This document shows positions 36,476 to 46,078 of a DNA stretch of 64,000 nucleotides, piece by piece. Position 1 is the stretch's first letter, and every line of letters begins with the position of its first letter. This stretch comes from Leifsonia shinshuensis (GTDB taxonomy: Bacteria; Actinomycetota; Actinomycetes; Actinomycetales; Microbacteriaceae): positions 3,658,001-3,722,000 of the forward strand of contig NZ_CP043641.1 in assembly GCF_014217625.1 (NCBI RefSeq). The letters are read 5' to 3'. The position numbers and the translations under genes were made by a program. Under the pieces are notes generated by a model. It saw only the letters and a list, made by a program, of their open reading frames with translations. It was not told the origin of the DNA and did not search any database.

Positions 36476-37954
36476 ATGGACGCGGGTTTCCTGACCACGA
36501 CGATCGTCGTGCTCGCGCTGCTGCTCGACTTCGTCATCCGCGTCATCGCCATCATCGTCGTCCCGCGCAACCGCAAGCCCACCTCCGCCACGGCCTGGCT
36601 GCTGGCCATCTTCCTCATCCCGTACATCGGCGTCCTGTTCTTCCTGCTGATCGGCAGCTACAAGCTCCCGAAGAAGCGCCGCGAGAAGCAGGACGAGATC
36701 AACCGGTTCATCATCGACAGCACCGAGGGCATCGAGCGGGTGCGCCGCGACCACCCGTGGCCGGCGTGGCTGGAGTCGGTGGTCGAGCTCAACCGCAACC
36801 TCGGCGCGATGCCGCTGGTCGGCGGCAACCGGGCCACCCTCGACGGCCACTACGACGAGTCGCTGGCCGCGATGACGGCCGCGATCGCCGCTGCGAAGCG
36901 GTACGTGCACGTCGAGTTCTACATCCTCACCCTGGACAAGACGACCGCCCCCTTCTTCGACGCGATGGAGGCCGCGGTCGCCCGCGGCGTCGTCGTGCGC
37001 GTGCTGCTCGACCACATCGCGTCGGTGCGGACGCCCGACTACAAGGCCACGGTCAAGCGGCTCACCGCGATGGGCGCGAAGTGGCACCTGATGCTGCCGG
37101 TGCAGCCGTTCAAGGGCAAGTACCAGCGGCCCGACCTGCGCAACCACCGCAAGCTGCTGATCGTGGACGGCCGGGTGGCGTTCATGGGGTCGCAGAACGT
37201 CATCGACCGGAGTTACAACAAGAAGTCGAACATCCGGCGCGGCCTCAAGTGGAAAGAGCTCATCGTCCGCCTGGAGGGCCCGATCGTCGCCGGTCTCAAC
37301 GCGATCTTCATCACCGACTGGTACAGCGAGACCGACGAACTGCTCCGCCGCGAGACCGAGCCGATCACCGACGAGGACGTCCAGAACGCCAACGACCCGG
37401 AGGAGCTGGACGCCCAGGTCGTCCCGTCCGGCCCGGGGTTCGCCGGCGAGAACAACCTCCGGCTGTTCCTCGCGCTGCTGTATTACGCGCAGGAGCGCAT
37501 CGTCATCACGTCCCCGTACTTCGTGCCGGACGAGGCCATGCTCACGGCCATCACGACAGCCACCCAGCGCGGCATCGCCGTCGACCTGTTCGTCTCCGAG
37601 ATCGGCGACCAGGCGCTGGTCTACCACGCCCAGCGCTCCTACTACGAGGCGCTGCTGCGCGCGGGCGTGCGGATCTGGATGTACAAGGCGCCCTACATCC
37701 TCCACGCCAAGCACTTCACGATCGACGACGACGTCGCCGTGATCGGGTCGAGCAACATGGACATGCGCTCGTTCCTGCTGAACATGGAGGTCTCGCTGAT
37801 GGTCCGCGGACGCTCGTTCGTGGAGCAGATGCGCGAGGTGGAGGACGGCTACCGCCGCGACAGCCGGGAGCTGACCCTGGACGAGTGGATGAAGCAGCCG
37901 CTCCGCTCCACCGTGCTCGACAACCTCGCGCGCCTCACCTCCGCCCTCCAGTAG
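36476..37954 (+). CDS. cls: Cardiolipin synthase (PLD family)
   Basis: The protein has 492 residues. Two N-terminal membrane helices (about residues 5-24 and 38-58) precede two phospholipase D domains with HKD motifs: NHRKLLIVD (His224, Lys226) and HAKHFTIDD (His410, Lys412), each followed by a GSxN motif (GSQN, GSSN). It makes cardiolipin from phosphatidylglycerol at the membrane. The ATG follows a GGAGGGGG box. The gene ends beside a repeat element and converges on the pirin gene. Confidence 0.93.
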   Translation: MDAGFLTTTIVVLALLLDFVIRVIAIIVVPRNRKPTSATAWLLAIFLIPYIGVLFFLLIGSYKLPKKRREKQDEINRFIIDSTEGIERVRRDHPWPAWLESVVELNRNLGAMPLVGGNRATLDGHYDESLAAMTAAIAAAKRYVHVEFYILTLDKTTAPFFDAMEAAVARGVVVRVLLDHIASVRTPDYKATVKRLTAMGAKWHLMLPVQPFKGKYQRPDLRNHRKLLIVDGRVAFMGSQNVIDRSYNKKSNIRRGLKWKELIVRLEGPIVAGLNAIFITDWYSETDELLRRETEPITDEDVQNANDPEELDAQVVPSGPGFAGENNLRLFLALLYYAQERIVITSPYFVPDEAMLTAITTATQRGIAVDLFVSEIGDQALVYHAQRSYYEALLRAGVRIWMYKAPYILHAKHFTIDDDVAVIGSSNMDMRSFLLNMEVSLMVRGRSFVEQMREVEDGYRRDSRELTLDEWMKQPLRSTVLDNLARLTSALQ

Positions 37955-37963
37955 CGCGTCGCC

Positions 37964-38090
37964 AACGGAGGAGATCCGCCCCGACGCCCCTCCAAATGCC
38001 GGTCAACGGAGGAGATCCAGGCCCTGCGGGGCCCAATCTCCTCCGGTAGCTGTCGAGGGGCGGCGTGTCTGGCCGGATCTCCTCCGCTAG
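37964..38090. repeat. GGAGGAGATCC interspersed repeat element, copy A
   Basis: The spacer between cls and the pirin gene is filled by boxes of one motif. GGAGGAGATCC occurs at 37967 and 38008, ATCTCCTCC at 38036-38044, and GGATCTCCTCC at 38075-38085, running to the pirin stop. The 38008 and 38036 boxes form a hairpin with an inner GGCCC/GGGCC stem. The three-box unit 38008-38085 recurs at 45003-45081 with the same 30-bp gap before the last box. No gene is encoded. It may act as a convergent terminator. Confidence 0.7.
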
Positions 38091-39070
38091 CCCCGCGGCT
38101 TCAGCCGCACCGTCGGCAGCGCCGGCGCCGGCAACGCGCCCCCGTCGTACCCGCGCACCGTCCCGAACCGCCCGTCCGGATCCTCCCCGTCGATCACGTC
38201 GCGCTGCCACTCGGCCCGTGCCGCCACGACATCCTCGTGGCTGCGCCCGATGAAGTTCCACCACATCACGATCTCCTCGCCCATTGGCTCGCCGCCGAGC
38301 AGCAGGAGGCGCGCCGGCCCCGCGTCGCCGGCCTCCACCTCCACGGCGTCCCGCCCCGGGCAGAGGTACGCGAGATGCGCGACGGGGACCGCCGCGCCCG
38401 CGACCGTCACCTCGCCCGCGTCGACCAGCACGCCGTGCTCGAACGCGGGGTCGAGCGGAACGGTCACGCGCGTCCCGGCCGGCACGTCGAGCTCGGCGCC
38501 GACCAGCGGCGAGAACACCGTCGCCGCTGTGCCGCTCCCGGCCAGCGCGCCGACGAACGTCCGCACCGTCGCGTCCCCGAGCGGCGCCGGAGCCGGGACG
38601 TGGTGCTCGAAGAACGGGTCGACCTCCCGGGACGCGCTCGGCAGCGCCACCCAGAGCTGGACGCCGTGGAGCCGCTGCGTGCCCGGCGTGGAGACCTCCG
38701 AGTGGCTGATCCCGCGCCCCGCGGTCATCAGGTTGAGCTCGCCCGGCCGCACCAGCGCGTGGCTGCCCACGCTGTCCCGGTGGTCGATCTCGCCCTCGAA
38801 CAGCCAGCTCACCGTCTGCAGCCCCGTGTGCGGATGCGGAGGCACCTGCATCCCGCCGGTCAGCGAGACGTCGTCGGGGCCGTAATGGTCGACGAAGCAC
38901 CAGCCGCCGATCAGCGAGCGCCTCCGCTGCGGGAGGGTGCGCCGGACCGTCATCGCGCGCGGTCCGCCGAGCGGCACCTCGCGCGGCTCCAGGATCTCCA
39001 CGCCCGCGTCCGCGACGACCACATCGTCGCCCGCGAGGACCTCCACCGGGTCGCGCTCGAGGTTGCTCAT
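38087..39070 (-). CDS. Pirin family protein
   Basis: The protein has 327 residues with the bicupin pirin fold. The N-terminal cupin carries the metal motif VPPHPHTGLQTVSWLFEGEI, and MTAGRGISHSEVSTPG and HGVQLWVALP follow. The C-terminal domain has LGGEPMGEEIVMWWNFIG. Pirins bind iron and some have quercetinase or regulatory roles, so the role here is open. The stop codon lies within copy A of the repeat element. The ATG at 39070 is the first plausible start. Confidence 0.9.
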   Translation of the reverse strand: MSNLERDPVEVLAGDDVVVADAGVEILEPREVPLGGPRAMTVRRTLPQRRRSLIGGWCFVDHYGPDDVSLTGGMQVPPHPHTGLQTVSWLFEGEIDHRDSVGSHALVRPGELNLMTAGRGISHSEVSTPGTQRLHGVQLWVALPSASREVDPFFEHHVPAPAPLGDATVRTFVGALAGSGTAATVFSPLVGAELDVPAGTRVTVPLDPAFEHGVLVDAGEVTVAGAAVPVAHLAYLCPGRDAVEVEAGDAGPARLLLLGGEPMGEEIVMWWNFIGRSHEDVVAARAEWQRDVIDGEDPDGRFGTVRGYDGGALPAPALPTVRLKPRG

Positions 39071-39161
39071 AGCGGCATCCTAGGCGCGCGCGTCCGCCAG
39101 ACGGCATCCCGGATCCGGCCCAAGTGACGCCCCTGCCGAACTCAGGATCGCCGCCCATAGA

Positions 39162-39602
39162 ATGGCCACCGTGAACCGTGCAGCGCGCCCCCGGACGTCC
39201 GTCGTCGCCTCCGCCGCCCTCGTCGCCGTGGCCCTGCTGCTCGCGGGATGCACGAGCACCCAGGTGAAACCCACGAAGGACTACGCGGGCGAGCCGCAGG
39301 GCGTCCAGCCGCCGGCCAGCAGCGCGGGCGGCGCCTCCTGGGCGACCTGGCTGCAGGACGGCAAGCAGTTCGGGATCGTGCTCAACGGCAGTTCGACCTG
39401 CCCGCCGACGGTGCAGTCCGTCAAGGTCGTCGCCTCCAACCAGCTGGAGGCCACCCTCGCCCCCGCGTCGGGCGGCGTCTGCACGCACGACATCGTCCCG
39501 CACACCACCGTGTTCGACACCCCGAGCGGCCTGACGACCACTTCGGACGTCACCGTCAAGCTCCCCGACACGACCCTCACGATCGCCGCGATCCGCGGCT
39601 GA
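39162..39602 (+). CDS. Small secreted lipoprotein
   Basis: The protein has 146 residues. A lipoprotein signal (RAARPRTSVVAS..., hydrophobic core, LLAGC lipobox) precedes a mature domain of about 115 residues with two Cys besides the lipidated one (STCPPT, GVCTHD) that could form a disulfide. It probably folds as a small beta domain on the outer membrane face. I recognise no known function. It stands alone between the pirin gene and clpC. Confidence 0.75.
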   Translation: MATVNRAARPRTSVVASAALVAVALLLAGCTSTQVKPTKDYAGEPQGVQPPASSAGGASWATWLQDGKQFGIVLNGSSTCPPTVQSVKVVASNQLEATLAPASGGVCTHDIVPHTTVFDTPSGLTTTSDVTVKLPDTTLTIAAIRG

Positions 39603-39705
39603 CACGGCGTCACGCCTCCAGCGAACATGACTCCGCGGCACCGGATGCCGCGGTTACTCTCGATGTATCGGCGCCGACCCTGCAACGGCGTCGCGAGGAG
39701 TAGAC

Positions 39706-42228
39706 ATGTTCGAGAGATTCACCGATCGCGCTCGCCGCGTCGTCGTCCTGGCCCAGGAAGAGGCCAAGATGCTCAACCACAACTACATCGGGACGGAGCA
39801 CATCCTGCTCGGCCTGATCCACGAGGGTGAGGGTGTCGCCGCCAAGGCGCTGGAATCGCTCGGTATCTCGCTGGACGCCGTCCGCGAGCAGGTCCAGGAC
39901 ATCATCGGCCAGGGCCAGCAGCAGCCGACCGGGCACATCCCGTTCACCCCGCGGGCCAAGAAGGTCCTCGAGCTCAGCCTGCGCGAGGCACTCCAGCTCG
40001 GCCACAACTACATCGGCACCGAGCACATCCTCCTCGGCCTGATCCGCGAGGGCGAGGGCGTCGCCGCCCAGGTGCTCGTCAAGCTGGGCGCCGACCTCAA
40101 CCGCGTGCGCCAGCAGGTCATCCAGCTGCTCTCCGGCTACCAGGGCAAGGAGCAGGTCCAGGTGGGCGGCAACGATCAGGCGACCGCGCAGGCCGGCAGC
40201 CAGATCCTCGACCAGTTCGGCCGCAACCTCACGCAGGCCGCGCGCGACAACAAACTCGACCCCGTGATCGGGCGCGAGAAAGAGATCGAGCGCGTCATGC
40301 AGATCCTGTCGCGCCGCTCCAAGAACAACCCCGTGCTGATCGGCGAGCCCGGCGTCGGCAAGACCGCCGTCGTGGAGGGCCTGGCCCAGGCGATCGTCCG
40401 CGGCGACGTGCCGGAGACGCTGAAGGACAAGCAGCTCTACACGCTCGACCTCGGTTCGCTCATCGCCGGCTCCCGCTACCGCGGAGACTTCGAGGAGCGC
40501 CTGAAGAAGGTCACCAAGGAGATCCGCACCCGCGGCGACATCATCACCTTCATCGACGAGATCCACACCCTCGTCGGCGCGGGGGCTGCGGAGGGCGCGA
40601 TCGACGCCGCCAGCATCCTGAAGCCGCTGCTGGCCCGCGGCGAGCTACAGACCATCGGCGCCACGACGCTCGACGAGTACCGCAAGCACTTCGAGAAGGA
40701 CGCAGCGCTGGAGCGCCGGTTCCAGCCCATCCAGGTGGCCGAGCCGTCGCTGCCGCACGCGATCAACATCCTGAAGGGCCTGCGCGACCGCTACGAGGCG
40801 CACCACAAGGTGTCCATCACCGACGGCGCCATCGTCGCCGCGGCGAACCTCGCCGACCGCTACATCCAGGACCGCTTCCTCCCGGACAAGGCCATCGACC
40901 TGATCGACGAGGCCGGCGCCCGCCTGCGCCTGTCGATCCTGTCGGCGCCGCCGGAGCTGCGCGAGTTCGACGACAAGATCGCCGCCGTCCGCTCCCAGAA
41001 GGAGGCCGCGATCGAGGACCAGGACTTCGAGAAGGCCGCGTCCCTGCGCGACGAGGAGAAGAACCTCCTCGGCGAGCGGCTGCGCCTCGAGAAGCAGTGG
41101 CGCTCGGGTGACGTCAAGACGACGGCCGAGGTCGACGAGGGCCTGATCGCTGAGGTGCTGGCGCAGGCCACGGGCATCCCGGTGTTCAAGCTCACCGAGG
41201 AGGAGTCGGCCCGCCTGGTCTACATGGAGAAGGCGCTGCACCAGCGCGTGATCGGCCAGGAGGAGGCCATCGCGGCCCTCTCGCGGACGATCCGCCGTAC
41301 GCGCGCCGGCCTCAAGGACCCGAAGCGCCCCTCCGGCTCGTTCATCTTCGCCGGCCCCACCGGTGTCGGAAAGACCGAGCTGGCCAAGGCGCTCGCCGAG
41401 TTCCTGTTCGACGACGAGTCGGCGATGATCTCGCTCGACATGTCCGAGTACGGCGAGAAGCACACGGTCTCCCGCCTGTTCGGCGCCCCTCCCGGGTTCG
41501 TCGGCTTCGAGGAGGGCGGCCAGCTCACCGAGAAGGTCCGCCGCAAGCCGTTCAGCGTCGTGCTGTTCGACGAGATCGAGAAGGCGCACCCGGACATCTT
41601 CAACTCGCTGCTCCAGATCCTGGAGGAGGGACGTCTGACGGATGGCCAGGGCCGCGTCGTCGACTTCAAGAACACCGTGATCATCATGACCACGAACCTC
41701 GGCACGAAGGATATCTCCGGCGGCCCCGTCGGCTTCCAGATCGAGGGCGACCCGACCACCGGCTACGACCGGATGCGCGGCAAGGTCTACGAGGAGCTCA
41801 AGAAGAACTTCAAGCCGGAGTTCCTCAACCGCGTGGACGAGATCATCGTCTTCCCGCAGCTGAACAAGGCGGAGCTGCTGCAGATCGTCGACCTGTTCAT
41901 CAAGCGCCTCTCCGACCGGCTGCTCGACCGCGACATGACGATCGAGCTGGCGGTCCCCGCCAAGGAGCGCCTGATCGAGGTGGGCTTCGACCCGACGCTG
42001 GGAGCCCGGCCGCTGCGCCGCGCCGTCCAGCACGAGATCGAGGACCGTCTCAGCGAGAAGATCCTCCACGGCGAGCTGAACGCGGGCGACCACGTGCACG
42101 TCGACTTCAAGGACGGCGACTTCGTCTTCACGACGACGGCCCGCCAGGAGTCGGTCGGCGCCGGGGTCAACGCTGCCGCAGCGATCGGCACGGGCCCGGC
42201 GACGCCCGACCTCGCCGCGAACGACTGA
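39706..42228 (+). CDS. clpC: ATP-dependent Clp protease ATPase subunit ClpC
   Basis: The protein has 840 residues. It has two N-terminal Clp repeats (the [16 protein letters not shown] and [16 protein letters not shown] stretches), AAA-1 with Walker A GEPGVGKT from residue 213, a UVR-type middle domain ([19 protein letters not shown]), AAA-2 with Walker A GPTGVGKT from residue 550, and a ClpP-binding loop region. It unfolds substrates for ClpP and refolds aggregated proteins. A GAGGAG box precedes the ATG. It is monocistronic with a hairpin terminator 16 bp after the stop. Confidence 0.97.
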   Translation: MFERFTDRARRVVVLAQEEAKMLNHNYIGTEHILLGLIHEGEGVAAKALESLGISLDAVREQVQDIIGQGQQQPTGHIPFTPRAKKVLELSLREALQLGHNYIGTEHILLGLIREGEGVAAQVLVKLGADLNRVRQQVIQLLSGYQGKEQVQVGGNDQATAQAGSQILDQFGRNLTQAARDNKLDPVIGREKEIERVMQILSRRSKNNPVLIGEPGVGKTAVVEGLAQAIVRGDVPETLKDKQLYTLDLGSLIAGSRYRGDFEERLKKVTKEIRTRGDIITFIDEIHTLVGAGAAEGAIDAASILKPLLARGELQTIGATTLDEYRKHFEKDAALERRFQPIQVAEPSLPHAINILKGLRDRYEAHHKVSITDGAIVAAANLADRYIQDRFLPDKAIDLIDEAGARLRLSILSAPPELREFDDKIAAVRSQKEAAIEDQDFEKAASLRDEEKNLLGERLRLEKQWRSGDVKTTAEVDEGLIAEVLAQATGIPVFKLTEEESARLVYMEKALHQRVIGQEEAIAALSRTIRRTRAGLKDPKRPSGSFIFAGPTGVGKTELAKALAEFLFDDESAMISLDMSEYGEKHTVSRLFGAPPGFVGFEEGGQLTEKVRRKPFSVVLFDEIEKAHPDIFNSLLQILEEGRLTDGQGRVVDFKNTVIIMTTNLGTKDISGGPVGFQIEGDPTTGYDRMRGKVYEELKKNFKPEFLNRVDEIIVFPQLNKAELLQIVDLFIKRLSDRLLDRDMTIELAVPAKERLIEVGFDPTLGARPLRRAVQHEIEDRLSEKILHGELNAGDHVHVDFKDGDFVFTTTARQESVGAGVNAAAAIGTGPATPDLAAND

Positions 42229-42243
42229 CGCGTCACGCGTCCC

Positions 42244-42275
42244 AGGGCCGGCTCCGCTTCTGCGGGGCCGGCCCT
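42244..42275 (+). terminator. Terminator after clpC
   Basis: AGGGCCGGC pairs with GCCGGCCCT, with an inner CCGC/GCGG stem and a TTCT loop, starting 16 bp after the clpC stop. Confidence 0.8.
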
Positions 42276-42314
42276 TCGTCATGTCCGGTCGTCTGCGATC
42301 GATAGGGTGGGTAG

Positions 42315-42830
42315 GTGAGTTCTGAGGGCAGCGCGTACGTCATCCGGAGGGCGCGGACCGGCGACGTGCCCGGCATCCGGGAGCTCGTGGAGCCGCTCGT
42401 GCAGCGACGCATCCTGCTCGGCAAGGAGGCCGTGACGTTCTACGAGTCGGTGCAGGAGTTCCGCGTCGCCGAGACCGCAGACGGTCAGCTGATCGGCTGC
42501 GGCGCGCTGCACGTCATGTGGAGCGACCTCGCGGAGGTGCGCACCCTCGCCGTCGCCGACCCGTGGCTCGGACGCGGCGTCGGCCGCGCGCTGCTCGGCC
42601 GGCTGGAGGGCGACGCCAGGGAGCTAGGCCTCAGCAGGCTGTTCTGCCTCACCTTCGAGGTCGGCTTCTTCGAGCGCAACGGCTTCGTGGACATGGGCTC
42701 GGAGACCGTCGACCCCACCCTCTACGCCGAGCTCGTCCGCTCCCACGACGAGGGCGTCGCGGAGTTCCTCGACCTCGCCCGCGTGAAGCCCAACACCCTG
42801 GGAAACACGCGCATGTTGAAGCGTCTCTGA
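42315..42830 (+). CDS. GNAT acetyltransferase, actinobacterial N-acetylglutamate synthase-like
   Basis: The protein has 171 residues. The GNAT acetyl-CoA site is VRTLAVADPWLGRGVGRALL. YVIRRARTGDVPGIRELVEPLVQRRILLGK and FYESVQEFRVAE resemble the short ArgA-type N-acetylglutamate synthase of mycobacteria (Rv2747 type). It may start arginine synthesis by acetylating glutamate. LFCLTFEVGFFERNGF is typical of this subgroup. The start is a GTG. Its position after clpC and before radA is typical of Micrococcales; the acceptor substrate is inferred. Confidence 0.78.
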   Translation: MSSEGSAYVIRRARTGDVPGIRELVEPLVQRRILLGKEAVTFYESVQEFRVAETADGQLIGCGALHVMWSDLAEVRTLAVADPWLGRGVGRALLGRLEGDARELGLSRLFCLTFEVGFFERNGFVDMGSETVDPTLYAELVRSHDEGVAEFLDLARVKPNTLGNTRMLKRL

Positions 42831-42874
42831 GCGCGCCTCCCCGGCGTGTCGCGGGTCGGCGCTAACCTTCGGGC

Positions 42875-43510
42875 ATGTCGACGTTCAAGCACCCTGTCGG
42901 CCCTCAGCCGAGCGGCGTCTACTGGCGCCGCCGGCTCATCGTCCTGATCGGCCTCGTCGCCGTCGTCGTGGTCATCGTCCTGATCGTGGTCCGTCCGGGT
43001 TCCTCGAGCGGCGAGCCGGCGAAGGGCGTCGTCACGACCAACACGCCGAAGCCGACCGCCGCCGTGGCCACCAGCATCCCGACCTCCAGCGCCAGCGCGA
43101 GCGGCCAGCCGTGCAAGCCGGCCGACGTCAAGGTGGAGGCCGTGACCGACGCCTCCAGCTACTCCGCGGGCCAGCTCCCACAACTCTCGGTCGCGCTGAC
43201 CAACACCGGAGCGAACGCGTGCGTCATCGACGCGGGCACCGCCCAGCAGGTGTTCACGATCACCAGCGGCTCGGAGGTCTACTGGAAGTCGACCGACTGC
43301 CAGAGCTCGAAGGTCGACGCCCAGGTGCTGCTGCAGCCGGGCAAGACCATCTCGTCGCAAACGCCGATCACCTGGGACCGCACGCGCTCGGATCCGACGA
43401 CGTGCCAAGCGCAGCGTTCGCAGGTGCCGGCGGCGGGCGCGTCGTACCACCTGCAGGTGTCGGTGGCCGGGATCACGTCGGCGACGACGAAGCAGTTCTC
43501 GCTGAACTGA
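42875..43510 (+). CDS. Membrane-anchored extracytoplasmic protein of unknown function (DUF4232-like)
   Basis: The protein has 211 residues. A short cytoplasmic head and one membrane helix (LIVLIGLVAVVVVIVLIVVRP) lead to a Ser/Thr/Pro-rich linker and an external beta domain of about 130 residues with four Cys (QPCKP, ANACVI, TDCQSS, TTCQAQ), which probably form two disulfides. YSAGQLPQLSVALTNTGANAC has the look of an immunoglobulin-like DUF4232-type fold. The function is unknown. It precedes radA by 116 bp. Confidence 0.7.
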   Translation: MSTFKHPVGPQPSGVYWRRRLIVLIGLVAVVVVIVLIVVRPGSSSGEPAKGVVTTNTPKPTAAVATSIPTSSASASGQPCKPADVKVEAVTDASSYSAGQLPQLSVALTNTGANACVIDAGTAQQVFTITSGSEVYWKSTDCQSSKVDAQVLLQPGKTISSQTPITWDRTRSDPTTCQAQRSQVPAAGASYHLQVSVAGITSATTKQFSLN

Positions 43511-43626
43511 GCGGTCGCGTTTCTCCTGCACAGCTCTGGCCTTGCTCCGACTCCTCCACCACTTCCGCGATCCTCCCGTGGATGACGGTGGCCGACCGTA
43601 GTGTGGAGCCCGACTGAGGAGGTTCC

Positions 43627-44988
43627 GTGGCAAAAGCCGCTGTGACGTATCGCTGCACCGAGTGCGGCTGGACGACGGTGAAGTGGGTCGGCCGCTGCGG
43701 CGAATGCCAGGAGTGGGGCACGGTCACCGAGGCGTCGGCGCCGACGGGCGTGCTGCGCGCCCTGAAGCCGGTGGTCGTCGGCGCCGACAGGGCTGCGCGG
43801 TCGATCACCTCGATCGGCACGGAGTCGACGGAGCGCCGGCCGAGTGGGATCGGCGAGTTCGACCGGGTGCTCGGCGGCGGCATCGTGCCAGGCGCGGCCA
43901 TCCTGCTGAGCGGCGAGCCCGGGGTCGGCAAGTCCACGCTGCTGCTGGAGGTGGCCTCCCGGGCCGCGCGCGACGGCAACCCCGTGCTCTACGTGAGCGC
44001 CGAGGAGTCGGTGAGCCAGGTGCGGATGCGTGCCGAGCGCACGGGCGCCCTCCACGACCAGCTCTTCCTCGCCTCCGAGACGGACCTGGCGACCATCGTC
44101 GGCCAGATCGACGCCGTTCGCCCGTCGCTCGTGATCGTGGACTCGGTGCAGACCGTCTCGAGCGGCTCGGCCGAAGGCATCGCGGGCGGCCCGAGCCAGG
44201 TGCGCGAGGTGGCGAGCACGCTCATCCGGGTGGCCAAGGAGCGCGACCTCCCGGTGCTGATCGTCGGGCACGTCACCAAGGACGGCTCGATCGCCGGCCC
44301 GCGCCTGCTGGAGCACCTGGTCGACGTGGTCTGCCAGTTCGAGGGCGACCGTCAGACGGCGCTGCGGTTCGTGCGCGCGCTGAAGAACCGGTTCGGCCCG
44401 ACCGACGAGGTCGGCTGCTTCGAGATGGCCGGCGACGGCATCGCCGAGGTGCCGGACCCGAGCGGCCTCTTCCTCAGCCGCACGACGACGCCGGTGTCCG
44501 GCACCTGTGTCACGGTGGCGATGGAGGGCCGTCGTCCGCTGCCGGTGGAGGTGCAGGCGCTCGTGGTCGCCACCACAGCGCCCAACCCGCGGCGCGTGAC
44601 GAACGGGGTGGACTCCTCCCGCGTCGCGATGCTGCTCGCCGTGCTGGAGCGCCGCGCCGGCATCCGCCTGGGCGACAAGGACGTGTACGTGTCCACGGTC
44701 GGCGGCGTGCGGCTGGCCGAGCCGGGAGCGGACCTGGCCATTGCGCTGGCGGTGGCGTCTGCCGCGACGGACCGCGCCATCCCGCACACCCTCGCGGCGT
44801 TCGGTGAGATCAGCCTGGCGGGGGAGATCCGCCCCGTGTCGAGCGGCAAGCAGCGCGCGACCGAGGCGTCGCGCCTCGGCTTCGCGACCCGCATCGACGA
44901 GCGCGCCGCGACGGTGCGCGAGGCGCTGAGGGTGGCGTTCACGGCGGCCGCGCCGCCGCGCGAGCGCGAGCTCGACGCCGCGTTCTAG
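43627..44988 (+). CDS. radA: DNA repair protein RadA (Sms)
   Basis: The protein has 453 residues. The N-terminal zinc finger has Cys10, Cys13, Cys24 and Cys27. The RecA-like core has Walker A GEPGVGKST, the RadA motif KNRFGPTDEVGCFEM and SVQTVSSG. The C-terminal Lon-protease-like domain starts near GVDSSRVAMLLAVLERRAG. It helps branch migration in recombinational repair. The start is a GTG with a GAGGAGG box. In relatives radA is often followed by disA; here a repeat element and a hydrolase gene follow. Confidence 0.95.
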   Translation: MAKAAVTYRCTECGWTTVKWVGRCGECQEWGTVTEASAPTGVLRALKPVVVGADRAARSITSIGTESTERRPSGIGEFDRVLGGGIVPGAAILLSGEPGVGKSTLLLEVASRAARDGNPVLYVSAEESVSQVRMRAERTGALHDQLFLASETDLATIVGQIDAVRPSLVIVDSVQTVSSGSAEGIAGGPSQVREVASTLIRVAKERDLPVLIVGHVTKDGSIAGPRLLEHLVDVVCQFEGDRQTALRFVRALKNRFGPTDEVGCFEMAGDGIAEVPDPSGLFLSRTTTPVSGTCVTVAMEGRRPLPVEVQALVVATTAPNPRRVTNGVDSSRVAMLLAVLERRAGIRLGDKDVYVSTVGGVRLAEPGADLAIALAVASAATDRAIPHTLAAFGEISLAGEIRPVSSGKQRATEASRLGFATRIDERAATVREALRVAFTAAAPPRERELDAAF

Positions 44989-45002
44989 CGGCCGCCGCTA
45001 CC

Positions 45003-45081
45003 GGAGGAGATTCCCGGCCGACACGCCGGCGGGATCCTCCCGAAGCTGCTCGCGCACGGCGCGTCGCACCGGATCTCCTCC
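45003..45081. repeat. GGAGGAGATCC interspersed repeat element, copy B
   Basis: Boxes GGAGGAGATTCC (45003), GGGATCCTCC (ending 45040) and GGATCTCCTCC (45071-45081) repeat the three-box layout of 38008-38085, with the same 30-bp gap before the last box. A GGCCG...CGGCG stem lies inside the first pair, and a GAAGCTG/GTAGCTG match lies in the gap. It lies 15 bp after the radA stop and 53 bp before the next start. No gene is encoded. Confidence 0.7.
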
Positions 45082-45133
45082 GCTCGCGACGGCGGGGTTT
45101 TCGCCGTCGGGCGTGCGGGCCACAATGGGCGGC

Positions 45134-46078
45134 ATGGCCAACCTGACCTTCACCCTTCGTTCGGGCCGACGTGTCGGCGTCACCACGTTGGGCGACGCGG
45201 TCGCCGCCCGCGTCGTCGTGTTCTGCCATCCCGCGCCCGGATCGTCGGTGTTCGACCCCGATCCGGACGCGTCGGCGAACCGCGGCGTCCACATCGTCTC
45301 GCTCGACCGGCCGGGCTACGGCTCCAGCGACCCGTGGCCGGCGGGCTCCTGGCCGAGTATCGTGGCCGCCGCCGACGACATCGCGGAGTACATCCGCGAG
45401 ATGAAGCGCCTGGAGTCGCCGATCGGCGTGAACCGTCCGCCGAGGATCGGCATCGCCGGCTGGTCCGCCGGTGGACGCGTGGCCCTCGCGTTCGCGGCGC
45501 GGCATCCCGAGCTCGTCGACCGGGTCGCGGTGGTGGCCACGCCCGCGCCGAACGAGGACGTGCCCTGGATCCCGCCCGAGCTGCAGAAGCAGTCCGACGA
45601 GCTGGGCCGGTTGTCGCCCGACGAGGCGCGGAGCCGGCTGTCGACCATGCTGCAGCCTCAGGCCGAGGAGGTGCGCGCGTCGGATCTCGAGAGCGGCGTC
45701 CCGCTCGACGCCCTCGGCGTGGGCCCGGTGGACACCGACGTGCTCGCCCGCCGCGGCCTGGAGGACCGCCTCGGGCGGATGCTGAAGGACGCCTACCGCC
45801 AGGGCCCTGACGGCGTGGCCTCCGACATCCTGAGCTACACCGCCCGCCCGTGGGGCTTCGATCCGTCAGCGGTGCAGGCGAAGACGCTCATCATCGGCGG
45901 CCAGGCCGACCGGATCGCGGGTCACGCGCACGCCGCCTGGTATCAGAAGGCCATCCCGAACGCCCGGATGGAGATGTTCCCGGGTGCAGGCCACCTCGTC
46001 ATCGCGCCGGCGTGGGAGCGGGTGCTGTCGTTCCTCGCGCCACACCCCGAGCCGCTGCACGACGCCGACGCCGTCTAG
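45134..46078 (+). CDS. Alpha/beta hydrolase
   Basis: The protein has 314 residues. The oxyanion stretch is VFCHPAPGSS, the nucleophile elbow is GWSAGG (Ser), LIIGGQAD provides a likely acid Asp, and GAGHLVIAP holds the catalytic His. It is cytoplasmic, with no signal peptide. The substrate is unknown; the family includes esterases, epoxide hydrolases and haloperoxidases. ATG at 45125 is an alternative start. It converges with the SGNH hydrolase with a 4-bp overlap. Confidence 0.82.
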   Translation: MANLTFTLRSGRRVGVTTLGDAVAARVVVFCHPAPGSSVFDPDPDASANRGVHIVSLDRPGYGSSDPWPAGSWPSIVAAADDIAEYIREMKRLESPIGVNRPPRIGIAGWSAGGRVALAFAARHPELVDRVAVVATPAPNEDVPWIPPELQKQSDELGRLSPDEARSRLSTMLQPQAEEVRASDLESGVPLDALGVGPVDTDVLARRGLEDRLGRMLKDAYRQGPDGVASDILSYTARPWGFDPSAVQAKTLIIGGQADRIAGHAHAAWYQKAIPNARMEMFPGAGHLVIAPAWERVLSFLAPHPEPLHDADAV

